DNA of 64,000 nt from Cytophagaceae bacterium (GTDB lineage: Bacteria > Bacteroidota > Bacteroidia > Cytophagales > Spirosomataceae): positions 62,001 through 126,000 of the forward strand of contig JADKIR010000005.1 of the NCBI GenBank assembly GCA_016722655.1, in the 5' to 3' direction. The notes beneath the pieces are model-generated. The model had not been told where the DNA came from, searched no databases, and worked only from the letters and a program-made list of their open reading frames with translations. The translations under genes and the position numbers were made by a program. Every line of letters begins with the position of its first letter. The first letter of the stretch is position 1. Shown piece by piece: positions 8,341 to 17,611 of this stretch.

Positions 8341-9132
8341 GTGAAGCAATATCAAGATCTTTTAAAACATATTTTGGACGAGGGTACTCAGAAAACCGAC
8401 CGCACAGGTACAGGTACAATCAGTGTTTTTGGATATCAGATGAGGTTTGATCTTAATGAAGGATTTCCATTGGTAACCACCAAAAAAGTACACATGAAAA
8501 GCATTATTCATGAACTTTTATGGTTTATCAAAGGTGAAACCAATATTGCGTATCTTAAAGAAAATGGAGTCAGTATCTGGAACGAATGGGCAGATGAAGA
8601 GGGAAATCTGGGTCCGGTTTATGGTAAGCAATGGCGTTCATGGTCAGGCAATAATGGAGAAGTAGATCAGCTCAAAGAAGTTTTGTCTCAATTAAAAAAC
8701 AATCCCGATTCCCGCAGAATCATCGTTTCGGCCTGGAACGTAGGAGAGCTTTCTCAAATGGCTTTGATGCCTTGTCACGCATTTTTTCAGTTTTATGTGG
8801 CTGATAATAAGCTTTCCTGTCAGTTGTACCAACGCAGTGCAGATGTATTTTTAGGTGTTCCTTTCAATATTGCTTCTTATGCCCTTTTGACCATGATGAT
8901 CGCTCAGGAATGTAACCTGGAATTAGGCGATTTTGTCTGGACCGGTGGCGATACACATATTTACTCCAACCATCTGGAGCAGGTCAATACCCAATTGAGC
9001 CGTGAACCAAGACCTTTACCCAAATTGAAAATAAATCCTGAGGTAAAGTCAGTTTTTGATTTCAAATTCGAAGATTTTGAATTGGTCGATTACAACCCAT
9101 ATCCCGGCATAAAAGCTCCTGTGGCTATTTGA
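8341..9132 (+). CDS. thyA: Thymidylate synthase
   Basis: A 263-residue ThyA, converting dUMP to dTMP with methylene-tetrahydrofolate. The catalytic cysteine is Cys145 in MALMPCHAFFQFY; other signatures are RTGTGTISVFG (21-31), the arginine pair DSRRIIVSAWN (123-133), and the C-terminal PGIKAPVAI that closes over the active site. Length matches the 264-residue E. coli enzyme. The start codon is GTG at 8341; no ATG is available near the conserved KQYQDLLKHIL start. It converges with folK, another folate gene, with 10 bases between the stops. Confidence 0.98.
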   Translation: MKQYQDLLKHILDEGTQKTDRTGTGTISVFGYQMRFDLNEGFPLVTTKKVHMKSIIHELLWFIKGETNIAYLKENGVSIWNEWADEEGNLGPVYGKQWRSWSGNNGEVDQLKEVLSQLKNNPDSRRIIVSAWNVGELSQMALMPCHAFFQFYVADNKLSCQLYQRSADVFLGVPFNIASYALLTMMIAQECNLELGDFVWTGGDTHIYSNHLEQVNTQLSREPRPLPKLKINPEVKSVFDFKFEDFELVDYNPYPGIKAPVAI

Positions 9133-9142
9133 TGAGCCAAAT

Positions 9143-9628
9143 TCATTTTGCAATTCTTTCAATCCAACTTTCATCATGACAATCCTCAAGGAGCTTAGTA
9201 ACTGATTTTCTGAATTTTGGATGAAAATAATCGGGTGATATTTCACAAACAGGCTCAAGTACAAACCGCCTTTTTTGGATGTAAGGATGTGGAATGCTTA
9301 AATTTTCTGAGGAAATAGAAACTTCATTAAAAAACAGAATATCGATATCAATAATTCTGCTCTCCCATTTCTTAGATCTGATTCTTCCCATTTTTTCCTC
9401 AATAGCCAGAATCATATTTAATACTTTGAAAGGCCAAAAATTAGTTTCAATTTCTATGGCCATATTATAGTAATTGTCCTGATTTTCAACTCCCCAAGCC
9501 TGGGTTTCGTAAACAGAGGATTTTTTCTTTATGGTCCCAATTTCGGATTCAATCAGATTAATAGCTTCCTGAAGATTGGAATTTTTATCGCCCAGATTGG
9601 TGCCCAGACCCAAAATCAACCGATTCAT
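9143..9628 (-). CDS. folK: 2-amino-4-hydroxy-6-hydroxymethyldihydropteridine diphosphokinase
   Basis: A 161-residue HPPK that transfers pyrophosphate from ATP to hydroxymethyl-dihydropterin in folate synthesis. Visible motifs are the N-terminal LGLGTNLGDK, ENQDNYYNMAIEIET, and the signature KKWESRIIDIDILFF followed by IPHPYIQKRRFVLEP. Its start overlaps the 3' end of the GGGPS-like gene by 4 bases, so it is translationally coupled to it. Confidence 0.96.
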   Translation of the reverse strand: MNRLILGLGTNLGDKNSNLQEAINLIESEIGTIKKKSSVYETQAWGVENQDNYYNMAIEIETNFWPFKVLNMILAIEEKMGRIRSKKWESRIIDIDILFFNEVSISSENLSIPHPYIQKRRFVLEPVCEISPDYFHPKFRKSVTKLLEDCHDESWIERIAK

Positions 9629-10383
9629 ATCTTTATAGCACTCGGTTGTTTAAAGCTTTCCATCACCTGAGAAAGTTCAAATAGAAAGGTTTTATCGGTT
9701 TCAAGGGCATTTCCCACAATGATTACATCAGCACCGGCTTGCAGGGCATTATAGGCTTTTTCTGCGGTATTGATTCCGCCTCCCACTATCAATGGCACCG
9801 ATGTATTTCGATGAACGGCTTCGATTACTTTTTTGTCAACCGGATTTTTGGCTCCTGAGCCTGCATCAAGATACAATAATCTTAAACCCAACATTTCACC
9901 GGCCATTGCAGTAGCAGCAGCCACATCAGGTTTATCATTTGGTAGGGGAGTGGTATTGCTAATATAAGAAACAGTCGTCGCTTTTCCGCCATCAACAAGC
10001 ATGTAACCGGTAGGAAGTATTTCGAGTTGGCTGCGTTTCAAGGCTGGTGCCGAAATTACATGTTGGCCAATCAGGAATTCAGGATTTCGTCCGGAAATCA
10101 AAGATAAAAATAAAATAGCATCGGCTTGATTATCAATGTGAAGGCTGTTTCCGGGAAATAAAATAATAGGGATATTAGTTTCTTTTTTCAGGAAATGAAT
10201 GCTTTGACCTAAAAAATCACTTGAAATCAAACTTCCACCTACCAAAATGAAGTCAATGGGATGCTGATTTATGAGCCCCACCCAGTTTTTTAGAATATCA
10301 TAATCAAGTTTATCGGGGTCGAGCAGCACCCCAAGAGATTTTTTCTTACTTTCTTTATTCTCAATTATTTTCTTCAGTACCAT
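9625..10383 (-). CDS. Geranylgeranylglyceryl/heptaprenylglyceryl phosphate synthase family protein (group II GGGPS-like)
   Basis: A 252-residue TIM-barrel enzyme of the GGGPS/PcrB family, which join a polyprenyl diphosphate to glycerol-1-phosphate through an ether bond. Motifs: GVLLDPDKLD near the N-terminus, ILVGGSLISSDFLG, the C-terminal phosphate-binding VGGGINTAEKAYNAL and GADVIIVGNALE, and YLDAGSGAKNP. Bacteroidetes are known to carry group II members close to archaeal enzymes. It sits between the 113-residue membrane protein gene (23-base overlap) and folK (4-base overlap). A UbiA prenyltransferase of the type that acts next in archaea is encoded 8 kb away. Product chain length is not predictable here. 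Confidence 0.93.
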   Translation of the reverse strand: MVLKKIIENKESKKKSLGVLLDPDKLDYDILKNWVGLINQHPIDFILVGGSLISSDFLGQSIHFLKKETNIPIILFPGNSLHIDNQADAILFLSLISGRNPEFLIGQHVISAPALKRSQLEILPTGYMLVDGGKATTVSYISNTTPLPNDKPDVAAATAMAGEMLGLRLLYLDAGSGAKNPVDKKVIEAVHRNTSVPLIVGGGINTAEKAYNALQAGADVIIVGNALETDKTFLFELSQVMESFKQPSAIKI

Positions 10384-10702
10384 CCGAATCCTTATTCAAT
10401 TGCTCTAATAATTCCATTATTTTGTTTTTGGCCAAAGTAAGCAATACCGAAGTAACCATTCCGCTCATGGCCGTACTGATAAATGATGGAGAATCTTTTT
10501 GCCGGGCTTTATCTTCATTATTTTCTTCATCGTCGTCATCCATGAAAATTTTAGAAAAAGCATAAGCAGCGACCACAATTCCGCCGATTATCAACAAATT
10601 CTTACTTTTATCTTTGTAATCACCCAACTGATTTTTAATAGCCAAAGTGGCACTTTCAAGGGTATCTTCCAATTGTGATTTTTTTCGGTCTCTTTCGTCC
10701 AT
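10361..10702 (-). CDS. Small membrane protein of unknown function
   Basis: A 113-residue protein: a charged N-terminal helix (about 1-34), a likely membrane segment (about 35-54, NLLIIGGIVVAAYAFSKIF), a very acidic linker (DDDDEENNED, about 55-64), a second moderately hydrophobic stretch (about 76-95) and an acidic tail. No recognised family. Its 3' end overlaps the start of the GGGPS-like gene by 23 bases, so the two are probably cotranslated; a link to membrane lipid metabolism is only a guess from this position. Confidence 0.75.
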   Translation of the reverse strand: MDERDRKKSQLEDTLESATLAIKNQLGDYKDKSKNLLIIGGIVVAAYAFSKIFMDDDDEENNEDKARQKDSPSFISTAMSGMVTSVLLTLAKNKIMELLEQLNKDSDGTEENN

Positions 10703-10823
10703 CTAAAAATATTCTTTTGCTTTGCGAAGTTAATGTAATTGTTTTAAAAAAGAGAAGAATGTATTTTTTTGTGCAATTTTAAATATGAATTGTATATTTC
10801 TTAGGTGTGAAAAAGAATTTTTC

Positions 10824-12722
10824 TTAATCTTTTCTGAATAATAAACCCTGAGAATCAAATGCCCATAGTCCGGTTTTTAGATTGAAATCAATGATGGTTT
10901 TCAAATGATTTTCATCAGCAACTACCAACTTTTGAATTTTCGCAATACTACAGGGTAGTATTTTTTCGATTTGAGAAATAATTAATTTCGAATCATTATT
11001 CAAAATTCCTTTTTTCTTTTTTTCGATGCATACATCACAAATTCCGCAATTTTTGTCTGAAGTTTCATCAAAATAATCCTGAATGAAGAGCATCCGGCAT
11101 TTTGATTTTTGCAATGTATAGTTCTTGATTGCCCTCAAAGCCCGCTTTTCATTAATCTTTCTTTCTTCCAGCTCCCTATGGTTTATACTTAGTCTGTCAG
11201 GATCCTGAATTTCAGTCAAAAAGCCTAATTGTGACGCATTTTTTTGTGGAATATAATCGACCAATTCCAACTGCTGCATTTTCTCAAGAATTTTCACCAC
11301 TTCCTCTACCGGAGAGAGATAAGCCTGACTAATTTCTTTTTCCGAAATATTGATATATGAGGTGAATATCTCACCACCATAAATCCTTAAAAGTGTTTTG
11401 ATAAATAAGTCGCTCTTTGGGCTGTTGTTTTGGAAGTTGAATATTTGCCCTGAAGATGCCGTAAATTTCAATTTGGGAGGATTATGATAGGCATCACTCA
11501 GATAAATCAGCCCCTGACTTTCCAGTAATTTCAACGCGTAATGCGTCTGATAAACATTTAAACCAAATGTGGATGCGAAACTATGTAAATCAAAATCGAA
11601 GCTTTTTTGAGGGTTACTTTCAAATGCTTGCTGATAATAATTGATTAATGACTGATAAATTTTAGATAAAAAACTGTCATCAGGATATTTATTGTCAAGG
11701 TTATGTTCCAGATTTTCGATATCAGAATGATTAAAAAGGGAAACTGCGTAGGCTTTTTTCTCGTCTCTTCCTGCCCGGCCGGACTCCTGATAATAAGCTT
11801 CCAGGTTTTCGCACAAATCAACATGAACCACTAGTCTTACGTCAGCTTTGTCAATTCCCATCCCGAATGCATTGGTCGAGACCACCACCCGGGTTTTATT
11901 GTTAATCCAGTCATCCTGTTTTTTATTTCTCTCTTTGAGGCTTAATCCTGCGTGATAGAAATCAGCAGATATCTTGTGCTTTTTCAAAAAACGGGCAAAT
12001 TCCACGGTTCGGTTTCTGGTTTTGGCATAGACTATCGCTGTTCCCTCAATGGAATTGATGATTTGTAAAAGTTTTTCTTCTTTTAGCTCTGTTTCAATCG
12101 AACTGTAGGATAGGTTCTCTCTGGCAAAACTTTTCAGAAAAACCTGAGTCTTTTTCAATTCCAGTTTATCTATAATATCTTTTCTGACTTTGAGTGTTGC
12201 GGTGGCCGTAAGGGCAATGGTTGGAACATGTGGAATGAGTTTTCTGAACTCGGATATTTTGAGATATGCCGGCCTGAAATCGTAACCCCATTTTGAGATA
12301 CAATGAGCTTCATCTATTGCTAATAAACTTATAGGTAAGTATTTAACCCTGTTAATGAATGCATCGGCTTTAAGCCTTTCGGGAGAAACATAAAGGAACT
12401 TCAGGTTTCCATTGGTGGCATTTTCCAAAATCTCGTTGATTTCTCCCGACCTTTGACCCGAATAAATAGCTGCAGCTGAAATATTTCTTGCATTTAATTG
12501 AAAAACCTGATCTTTCATCAAGGCAATTAATGGGGAAATAACCAGACAAAGCCCATCAAAAAACATGCCCGGCACCTGAAAACAGATTGATTTTCCACCA
12601 CCGGTAGGCAAGAGAGCCAGGGTATCTTTTTTATTTATAATACTTTCAATAATTTCCTCTTGCAAAGGCCTGAATCGGTCATATCCCCAATATTTTTTTA
12701 AAATATCTAATGCTGCAAGCAT
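10824..12722 (-). CDS. RecQ family ATP-dependent DNA helicase
   Basis: A 632-residue superfamily 2 helicase. Walker A is LLPTGGGKS (38-46), the DEAH box is DEAHCISKWGYDFRP (137-151), motif VI is YYQESGRAGRDEKKA, and the RecQ-C zinc-binding cysteines are visible as KCRMLF ... NCGICDVC near residues 530-555. The C-terminus ends about 70 residues after the zinc module with no clear HRDC domain, so it is the shorter RecQ form; a second, longer RecQ may exist elsewhere in the genome. It unwinds DNA during recombination and repair. Monocistronic, 121 bases from the gene downstream. Confidence 0.95.
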   Translation of the reverse strand: MLAALDILKKYWGYDRFRPLQEEIIESIINKKDTLALLPTGGGKSICFQVPGMFFDGLCLVISPLIALMKDQVFQLNARNISAAAIYSGQRSGEINEILENATNGNLKFLYVSPERLKADAFINRVKYLPISLLAIDEAHCISKWGYDFRPAYLKISEFRKLIPHVPTIALTATATLKVRKDIIDKLELKKTQVFLKSFARENLSYSSIETELKEEKLLQIINSIEGTAIVYAKTRNRTVEFARFLKKHKISADFYHAGLSLKERNKKQDDWINNKTRVVVSTNAFGMGIDKADVRLVVHVDLCENLEAYYQESGRAGRDEKKAYAVSLFNHSDIENLEHNLDNKYPDDSFLSKIYQSLINYYQQAFESNPQKSFDFDLHSFASTFGLNVYQTHYALKLLESQGLIYLSDAYHNPPKLKFTASSGQIFNFQNNSPKSDLFIKTLLRIYGGEIFTSYINISEKEISQAYLSPVEEVVKILEKMQQLELVDYIPQKNASQLGFLTEIQDPDRLSINHRELEERKINEKRALRAIKNYTLQKSKCRMLFIQDYFDETSDKNCGICDVCIEKKKKGILNNDSKLIISQIEKILPCSIAKIQKLVVADENHLKTIIDFNLKTGLWAFDSQGLLFRKD

Positions 12723-12844
12723 ACTTTTTTATGAAAATTTACGTACTTGAGTGTAAAACTATCGAATATTTTTTCTGGATAGAAAACATTAGGTGTTTTA
12801 ATGATTTATCTTTACCAAAAATCGCAAACCCGTAATTTTTGTTT

Positions 12845-15481
12845 ATGAAAAGAATTTTTACTCTACTCATGTTCATGTGCTTTTTTTTGGTGACAAAAGC
12901 ACAAATCAAATATGATTTTAAGGTAGAAAAAAGAAAGGCTCCTGATGTGGTTTGTCCGGCCAGATTTGTGGATAGTCCCTCTTTTCGGGATATGCCCGCT
13001 TATGTAAAAGATCGAATCAATAATCCTAAAGCAAGAATTGCGGCTAATCCTCAGGGGGCGACTTTTGATGTTACTTATGTTGGTTTTCCGGAAGAAGCCA
13101 AAGCGGCATTTCAGCGGGCGGTAGATATTTGGGCAAATATGTTACGTTCAACGGTCAATATTAAAGTTACCGCTTATTGGGAGTCTTTGGATAATGGTGT
13201 TTTAGGCTCAGCAAATACTACAAATTATTATCGCAATTTTTCCGGGGCAAGAGAGGTAAATACCTATTATCCTATTGCTTTGGCTGAAAAACTCGCCGGC
13301 AAAGAAGTAAATTCTATCAATGAAGATGATATTTTTTGTCGGTTTAATTCAGATATGCCCTGGTATTTCGGTACCAGTAGCAGTGTACCCTCCAATACAT
13401 TTGATTTTACCTCTATAGTTTTGCACGAACTTGGTCATGGACTGGGTTTTGTATCCTCTATGCGGGTTTCGGGTACTCAAGGTTCATATGGTTTTGGTGG
13501 TTCTTTTTATTCGATTTTTGATAAATTTATAATTAAGCAAACCGATTCTAAGTATTTGGTTGATACACTTAATTATAAAAACCCTTCCGCTACCCTCAAA
13601 ACTGCTTTGACAAGTAAAGATTTAAATTTTGTCGGACCTAATACTGCCTATGAGCCGGTGGATTCCCGCATCAAGCTTTATGCACCTTCTACATGGGAAA
13701 GCGGCTCGAGTATTTCCCATCTGGATGATGTAAAATATGGAAAAGGCGGGCCAAATTCATTGATGACACCAACTGCTAGTTACAGAGAAAAAAACCTTGA
13801 TCCCGGTCCGCATACAATGGCGATTTTTGCGGAAATGGGCTGGAAAAGTACTTCAATTTCACATGAACCATTAAAAAATATTCTTGCTGCCCGTAAAGTG
13901 AGATTTGAGGCAAAAATACTCTCAGATACAAGTTTGGTTAGCAATTCAGCAAAAATTTCGTATATATTAAATGATGCAGCTGCCTCAACTGCGGTAGTAT
14001 TGCCTTTACAAAAAGGTTCAAATGGTTTATATTTCGCAGATATTGATTTACCGGCAAATTCAAAGAAAATTGAATATTATTTTAGTGTAATTGACAATTT
14101 TAAAGATACAGTCACTGCACCGGCAAGCGGTGGATTTGGCAATCAAAATTATATTTATAGTTTTGAAATTGGCCAAAAAGATCAATTTGGCCCGGTAATC
14201 GAGCACTACCAGCCGGAAATCCTGATTTCTGATTCTCCAGTAAGCTTGGTGGCAAATGTTGAAGACGATTACCAGGAAGGTATTGATACTGTGTATGTAG
14301 AATATTCAGTAAATGGTATTAGTCAGTCTCCAATTGGTTTGAAAAAATATCGCCCGGGTATTGATAACCCCGATTTTTCTCAGGGTTCAGCTGATATTTT
14401 TGCTTATTTTCAGGAAAATGGTATCAAAAATCTTAAAGATGGGGATTTGGTAAAATACAGGATTATTGCTCAGGATAAATCCAAAAATAAAACCATTCTT
14501 CCTACGTATTATGGCGGAGAAAATGTTGAAGATACGCCTCAGGCTACATTTTATGAGTTTTTAATAACAGACCTAAAAGGAAATCCCGTAAAGGAATATT
14601 CCACTGATTTCGAAACTGATAACGGAGATTTTGCAAAACTTGGATTTTCAATAACGCAGCCTTCAGGTTTTACCAGTAATGGTTTACATAGTAGTCATCC
14701 CTATAAAAATGGAATCGGGCTATTGGATCCTGCCACCGATTTTCCATATATGTCTTTTGAAAGAAATGAAATCGCCATGCTAAAAGTGCCCATTGAGTTG
14801 AAATCTACTGGTGCCACGGTTACTTTTGATGAGGTGGTTTTGGTTGAACCTGGTGAGGCGGGATCTGTTTATGGAGAAAATGGTTTCTTTGATTTCGTGG
14901 TTGTGGAAGGTTCACTAGATGGTGTTTTCTGGTTTCCTCTGGAAGATGGTTATGACAGCCGCAAATATGCGACAATGGAAAAACTATATAATTCGAAGAA
15001 GAATAGTGGGACACAATCAAATTCAACCGCTACAGGAACCTTAACTTACCAAAAAAGCCGGACAATAGAAATTTATGGAGATGAATTGACCAGTGATTTT
15101 GCCGGTGAAACCATGCTTTTGCGTTTTAGGTTATATGCCGATCAATGGACCAATGGTTGGGGTTGGTCTATAGATAATTTGTATGTGCAGAAAGCCGCTC
15201 CCAAAGTATTATCTAATGATCCCAACCAGATTCTTGGCTTAAAAATGGGGCCTAATCCCAGTCAGAGTCATTTTAAAGTTGAATATCAGGCAGAAACTGA
15301 AAATCAGGTAAAAATTGAGATTTTTGATATGAAAGGCAGAACTTATTATACTGACGAGATTCCAACTGATGCCAAAAACCTGAATCATGATATTAATATT
15401 TCAAACCTAAAGCCAGGCACCTATTTATTGAAACTGACTGAAAATGAACGGAAAATCATAAAAAGATTTGTAAAATTATAA
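12845..15481 (+). CDS. Secreted metzincin-like metalloprotease with T9SS sorting domain
   Basis: An 878-residue exported protein. Signal peptide about 1-20 (FFLVTKAQ); a metalloprotease-like domain about 65-345 with the zinc motif HELGHGLGF (residues 194-202) and a later SLMTP / GPHTMAIFAEMGW segment; beta-rich middle; and a C-terminal type IX secretion sorting domain (about 800-878: MGPNPSQSHFKVEY ... ISNLKPGTYLLKLTEN). It should be secreted or surface-attached. The usual third metzincin ligand after HExxHxxG (His or Asp) is Ser here. The start is ATG 12845; an in-frame TTG two codons upstream is less likely. Followed by a terminator. Confidence 0.9.
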   Translation: MKRIFTLLMFMCFFLVTKAQIKYDFKVEKRKAPDVVCPARFVDSPSFRDMPAYVKDRINNPKARIAANPQGATFDVTYVGFPEEAKAAFQRAVDIWANMLRSTVNIKVTAYWESLDNGVLGSANTTNYYRNFSGAREVNTYYPIALAEKLAGKEVNSINEDDIFCRFNSDMPWYFGTSSSVPSNTFDFTSIVLHELGHGLGFVSSMRVSGTQGSYGFGGSFYSIFDKFIIKQTDSKYLVDTLNYKNPSATLKTALTSKDLNFVGPNTAYEPVDSRIKLYAPSTWESGSSISHLDDVKYGKGGPNSLMTPTASYREKNLDPGPHTMAIFAEMGWKSTSISHEPLKNILAARKVRFEAKILSDTSLVSNSAKISYILNDAAASTAVVLPLQKGSNGLYFADIDLPANSKKIEYYFSVIDNFKDTVTAPASGGFGNQNYIYSFEIGQKDQFGPVIEHYQPEILISDSPVSLVANVEDDYQEGIDTVYVEYSVNGISQSPIGLKKYRPGIDNPDFSQGSADIFAYFQENGIKNLKDGDLVKYRIIAQDKSKNKTILPTYYGGENVEDTPQATFYEFLITDLKGNPVKEYSTDFETDNGDFAKLGFSITQPSGFTSNGLHSSHPYKNGIGLLDPATDFPYMSFERNEIAMLKVPIELKSTGATVTFDEVVLVEPGEAGSVYGENGFFDFVVVEGSLDGVFWFPLEDGYDSRKYATMEKLYNSKKNSGTQSNSTATGTLTYQKSRTIEIYGDELTSDFAGETMLLRFRLYADQWTNGWGWSIDNLYVQKAAPKVLSNDPNQILGLKMGPNPSQSHFKVEYQAETENQVKIEIFDMKGRTYYTDEIPTDAKNLNHDINISNLKPGTYLLKLTENERKIIKRFVKL

Positions 15482-15487
15482 AATAGA

Positions 15488-15515
15488 AATCCTCCGAAAC
15501 CGGGGGATTTTTTTT
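15488..15515 (+). terminator. Rho-independent terminator after the T9SS protease
   Basis: A 9-bp stem (AATCCTCCG with CGGGGGATT, one T-G wobble) with a 4-base loop (AAAC) followed by seven to eight T, starting 7 bases after the stop codon. Confidence 0.8.
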
Positions 15516-15620
15516 GCAAGGCTATTGACTTAATTTATTAATTTTGGGAATGGTTTTTGTATTCTGATTACACTTATTGCTATCAGTTTTTCGTTTCTTT
15601 TTTTATACATTCATAGTTAA

Positions 15621-16868
15621 ATGAAAAAAGTCTTTTTTTTATTATTTATCAGTTTTCATGTATTTGCTCAGGATATTTTATTTCTGAATGTTGACAGCAC
15701 TGATATTTTCGTTATTAAATCCTCTGAAAATATTGAACTCAAAAAGATGTTGGAAAATCCTGAAAATTTGACATTTATGATCGATTTTTCGGAGAAATAT
15801 CATCAGGACTTTAATAGTGCGATGATTAATTCCAAACTATTAAGTACCAACATTGATGAACTCGAAATGGAATTGTTTGATAAAAAACAAAGCCAAATGA
15901 AGTTTCTAAATGATTCCAAGGACAAAATCAATCCGGACTTATATACTTTGATTAGCAATGAAATAAAATTTAATTACTGGTATCAAATATTTGCTTTTCC
16001 AATTATTAGAGGCAATGCGGACCAAGGTTTTAAAAAGGTTGTTTCCTTACCAACAGTAATTTCAGAGGGATTAAACGAAAATATGATCAATGATGATAAT
16101 TTGCTCAAAATCAGCTCTTTCAGGTCCTTGTTGTATTATTATTTAACTTACCAAAACTCTTCAAAACGAAAATTTGAAAAATATTCTGACAACCTTCAGG
16201 CTACTCATGATAAATCAGATTACGCTTTAAATCATTTTAAAGGAGAGGTATTGGATTATCTGCTTGCCGATTTATTAAATCACCATAAGGCACTTCTTAC
16301 CCAAAATTTGACCAAAAATATTCTCGGCCAGATCAAAGATAAACAATACAAAAAATATTTGGAAGGTGGTTTTTTAGAGACAGTTGTAAAAAATGAAGAG
16401 ATTTCCAACAAAATCAAAGCCGAAGAAGCCGCTAATTCTATTAAAAATGATTGGCAGGATATGTTAACCGTGGAAGGTAAGCCTTTTGATATGTCAAAGT
16501 ACCTGGGCAAGGTGGTTTATATAGATTTTTGGGCCAGTTGGTGCGGGCCTTGTCGTAAAGAAATGCCGTTTTCAAAAGAAATGCATGAAAGTCTGACCCC
16601 GGCTCAAAAAGAGAAAATTGTGTTTTTGTATATTTCTATTGATGAAAAAGAAGAAGCATGGCGAACAGGGATGGAAAAACTGGGTCTTAATATATTTCAA
16701 AATGCATTTGCCACAGGAGCCTGGGCCGCAAAAGTAGTGCAAAAATTTAAAATCACCGGAATCCCCAGATACATGATCATGGACAAATCAGGCAAAGTAA
16801 TAAAAATGGATGCCAGCCGGCCTAGCAACCCTGATACGCTAAAGGAACTCATTTTGCTGGCAAACTGA
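15621..16868 (+). CDS. TlpA-like thioredoxin-domain protein, exported
   Basis: A 415-residue protein with a signal peptide (1-16, SFHVFAQ), an alpha-helical N-terminal region of about 260 residues without a recognised motif, and a C-terminal TlpA/AhpC-type thioredoxin domain (about 285-415). The redox motif is WCGPC with Cys308 and Cys311 (DFWASWCGPCRKEMPF), and the cis-proline strand is GIPRYMIMDKSGK. This layout is common in Bacteroidetes periplasmic thiol-disulfide reductases. It stands alone after a terminator. Its partner proteins are unknown. Confidence 0.9.
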   Translation: MKKVFFLLFISFHVFAQDILFLNVDSTDIFVIKSSENIELKKMLENPENLTFMIDFSEKYHQDFNSAMINSKLLSTNIDELEMELFDKKQSQMKFLNDSKDKINPDLYTLISNEIKFNYWYQIFAFPIIRGNADQGFKKVVSLPTVISEGLNENMINDDNLLKISSFRSLLYYYLTYQNSSKRKFEKYSDNLQATHDKSDYALNHFKGEVLDYLLADLLNHHKALLTQNLTKNILGQIKDKQYKKYLEGGFLETVVKNEEISNKIKAEEAANSIKNDWQDMLTVEGKPFDMSKYLGKVVYIDFWASWCGPCRKEMPFSKEMHESLTPAQKEKIVFLYISIDEKEEAWRTGMEKLGLNIFQNAFATGAWAAKVVQKFKITGIPRYMIMDKSGKVIKMDASRPSNPDTLKELILLAN

Positions 16869-16967
16869 TATTTCGATTTCTAAAAAATTACATTGAAAAT
16901 CTTGATTTTTGTGATAATTTTGAATTTAAATAAATGAATCGAAGTTTTATTTAAAAGTACAATTAGT

Positions 16968-17203
16968 ATGTTTAAATATTTGTTCCTGATATTATTGCTT
17001 TTGATTTTTGTGGCTCCACTCCGCAGATTTTTATTTTGGCTTATTGTTGGACGTCAAATCGTGAATGAGCAGAAAAAATATCAAAAATCACAAAATCCCC
17101 CTCAAAGACCTGAAGGTGAAATCAAGGTGGACTATATACCCAAAAAGACAATAATTCACCTTCTTCAAGTGGTCAATATGTTGACTATGAAGAAGTCAAG
17201 TAG
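16968..17203 (+). CDS. DUF4834-like small membrane protein, reading frame shifted near its 3' end
   Basis: An N-terminal membrane segment (about 2-27) is followed by a basic region and the conserved EGEIKVDYIPKK. In the uninterrupted frame the protein continues 22 more residues to a TGA at 17211-17213 with unfamiliar sequence. If one A is added to the A run at 17142-17146, the frame instead reads DNNSPSSSGQYVDYEEVK and stops at TAG 17201-17203; the ending GQYVDYEEVK/ID is the hallmark C-terminus of this Bacteroidetes family. The intact product would be 78 residues. So the gene carries either a real 1-base deletion or a sequence error. It precedes DoxX by 6 bases (4-base overlap if unshifted). 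Confidence 0.75.
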
Positions 17204-17209
17204 TTTTTT

Positions 17210-17611
17210 ATGAGAAACAAACAATTTAATATCCCAATTTCAATTGATTTTGCGGTTCTGACATTACGGGTGATACCTTCACTATTTATGCTTATGCACG
17301 GCTATGGCAAACTAATGAAACTAATTGCCGGAGACTGGTCGTTTGCCGATCCTCTGGGTATAGGAGAGGGTTTATCGTTGATTATCACAATTTTTGCTGA
17401 ATTGGTTCTGTCAATATTTGTGATTCTTGGTTTTATGACCCGGCCTGCACTTGTAGTTTTGATGGCTGTGATGACCGTTGCGGCTTTTATTGTTCACCAT
17501 TCAGATCCATGGGACGTAAAAGAGCACGCTATACTGTTTTTAAGTATTTATACCGCAATATTTATTACCGGCCCAGGCAGGATTTCAATGGATAACCGGA
17601 TTTTTGGTTAA
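17210..17611 (+). CDS. DoxX family membrane protein
   Basis: A 133-residue integral membrane protein with four predicted helices and the DoxX signature LMHGYGKLMKL near residues 28-38, then FAELVLSIFVILGF and the C-terminal AILFLSIYTAIFITGPGRIS. DoxX proteins are linked to redox or thiol stress in other bacteria, but the role of this one is unknown. It follows the DUF4834-like gene closely and ends 4 bases inside the convergent purN gene. Confidence 0.92.
   Translation: MRNKQFNIPISIDFAVLTLRVIPSLFMLMHGYGKLMKLIAGDWSFADPLGIGEGLSLIITIFAELVLSIFVILGFMTRPALVVLMAVMTVAAFIVHHSDPWDVKEHAILFLSIYTAIFITGPGRISMDNRIFG

Noticed and set aside
17100..17215. Programmed -1 ribosomal frameshifting in the DUF4834 gene
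   Set aside because: The slip site C-AAA-AAG lacks the usual X-XXY-YYZ form and no obvious downstream stem-loop was seen; a missing base is simpler.
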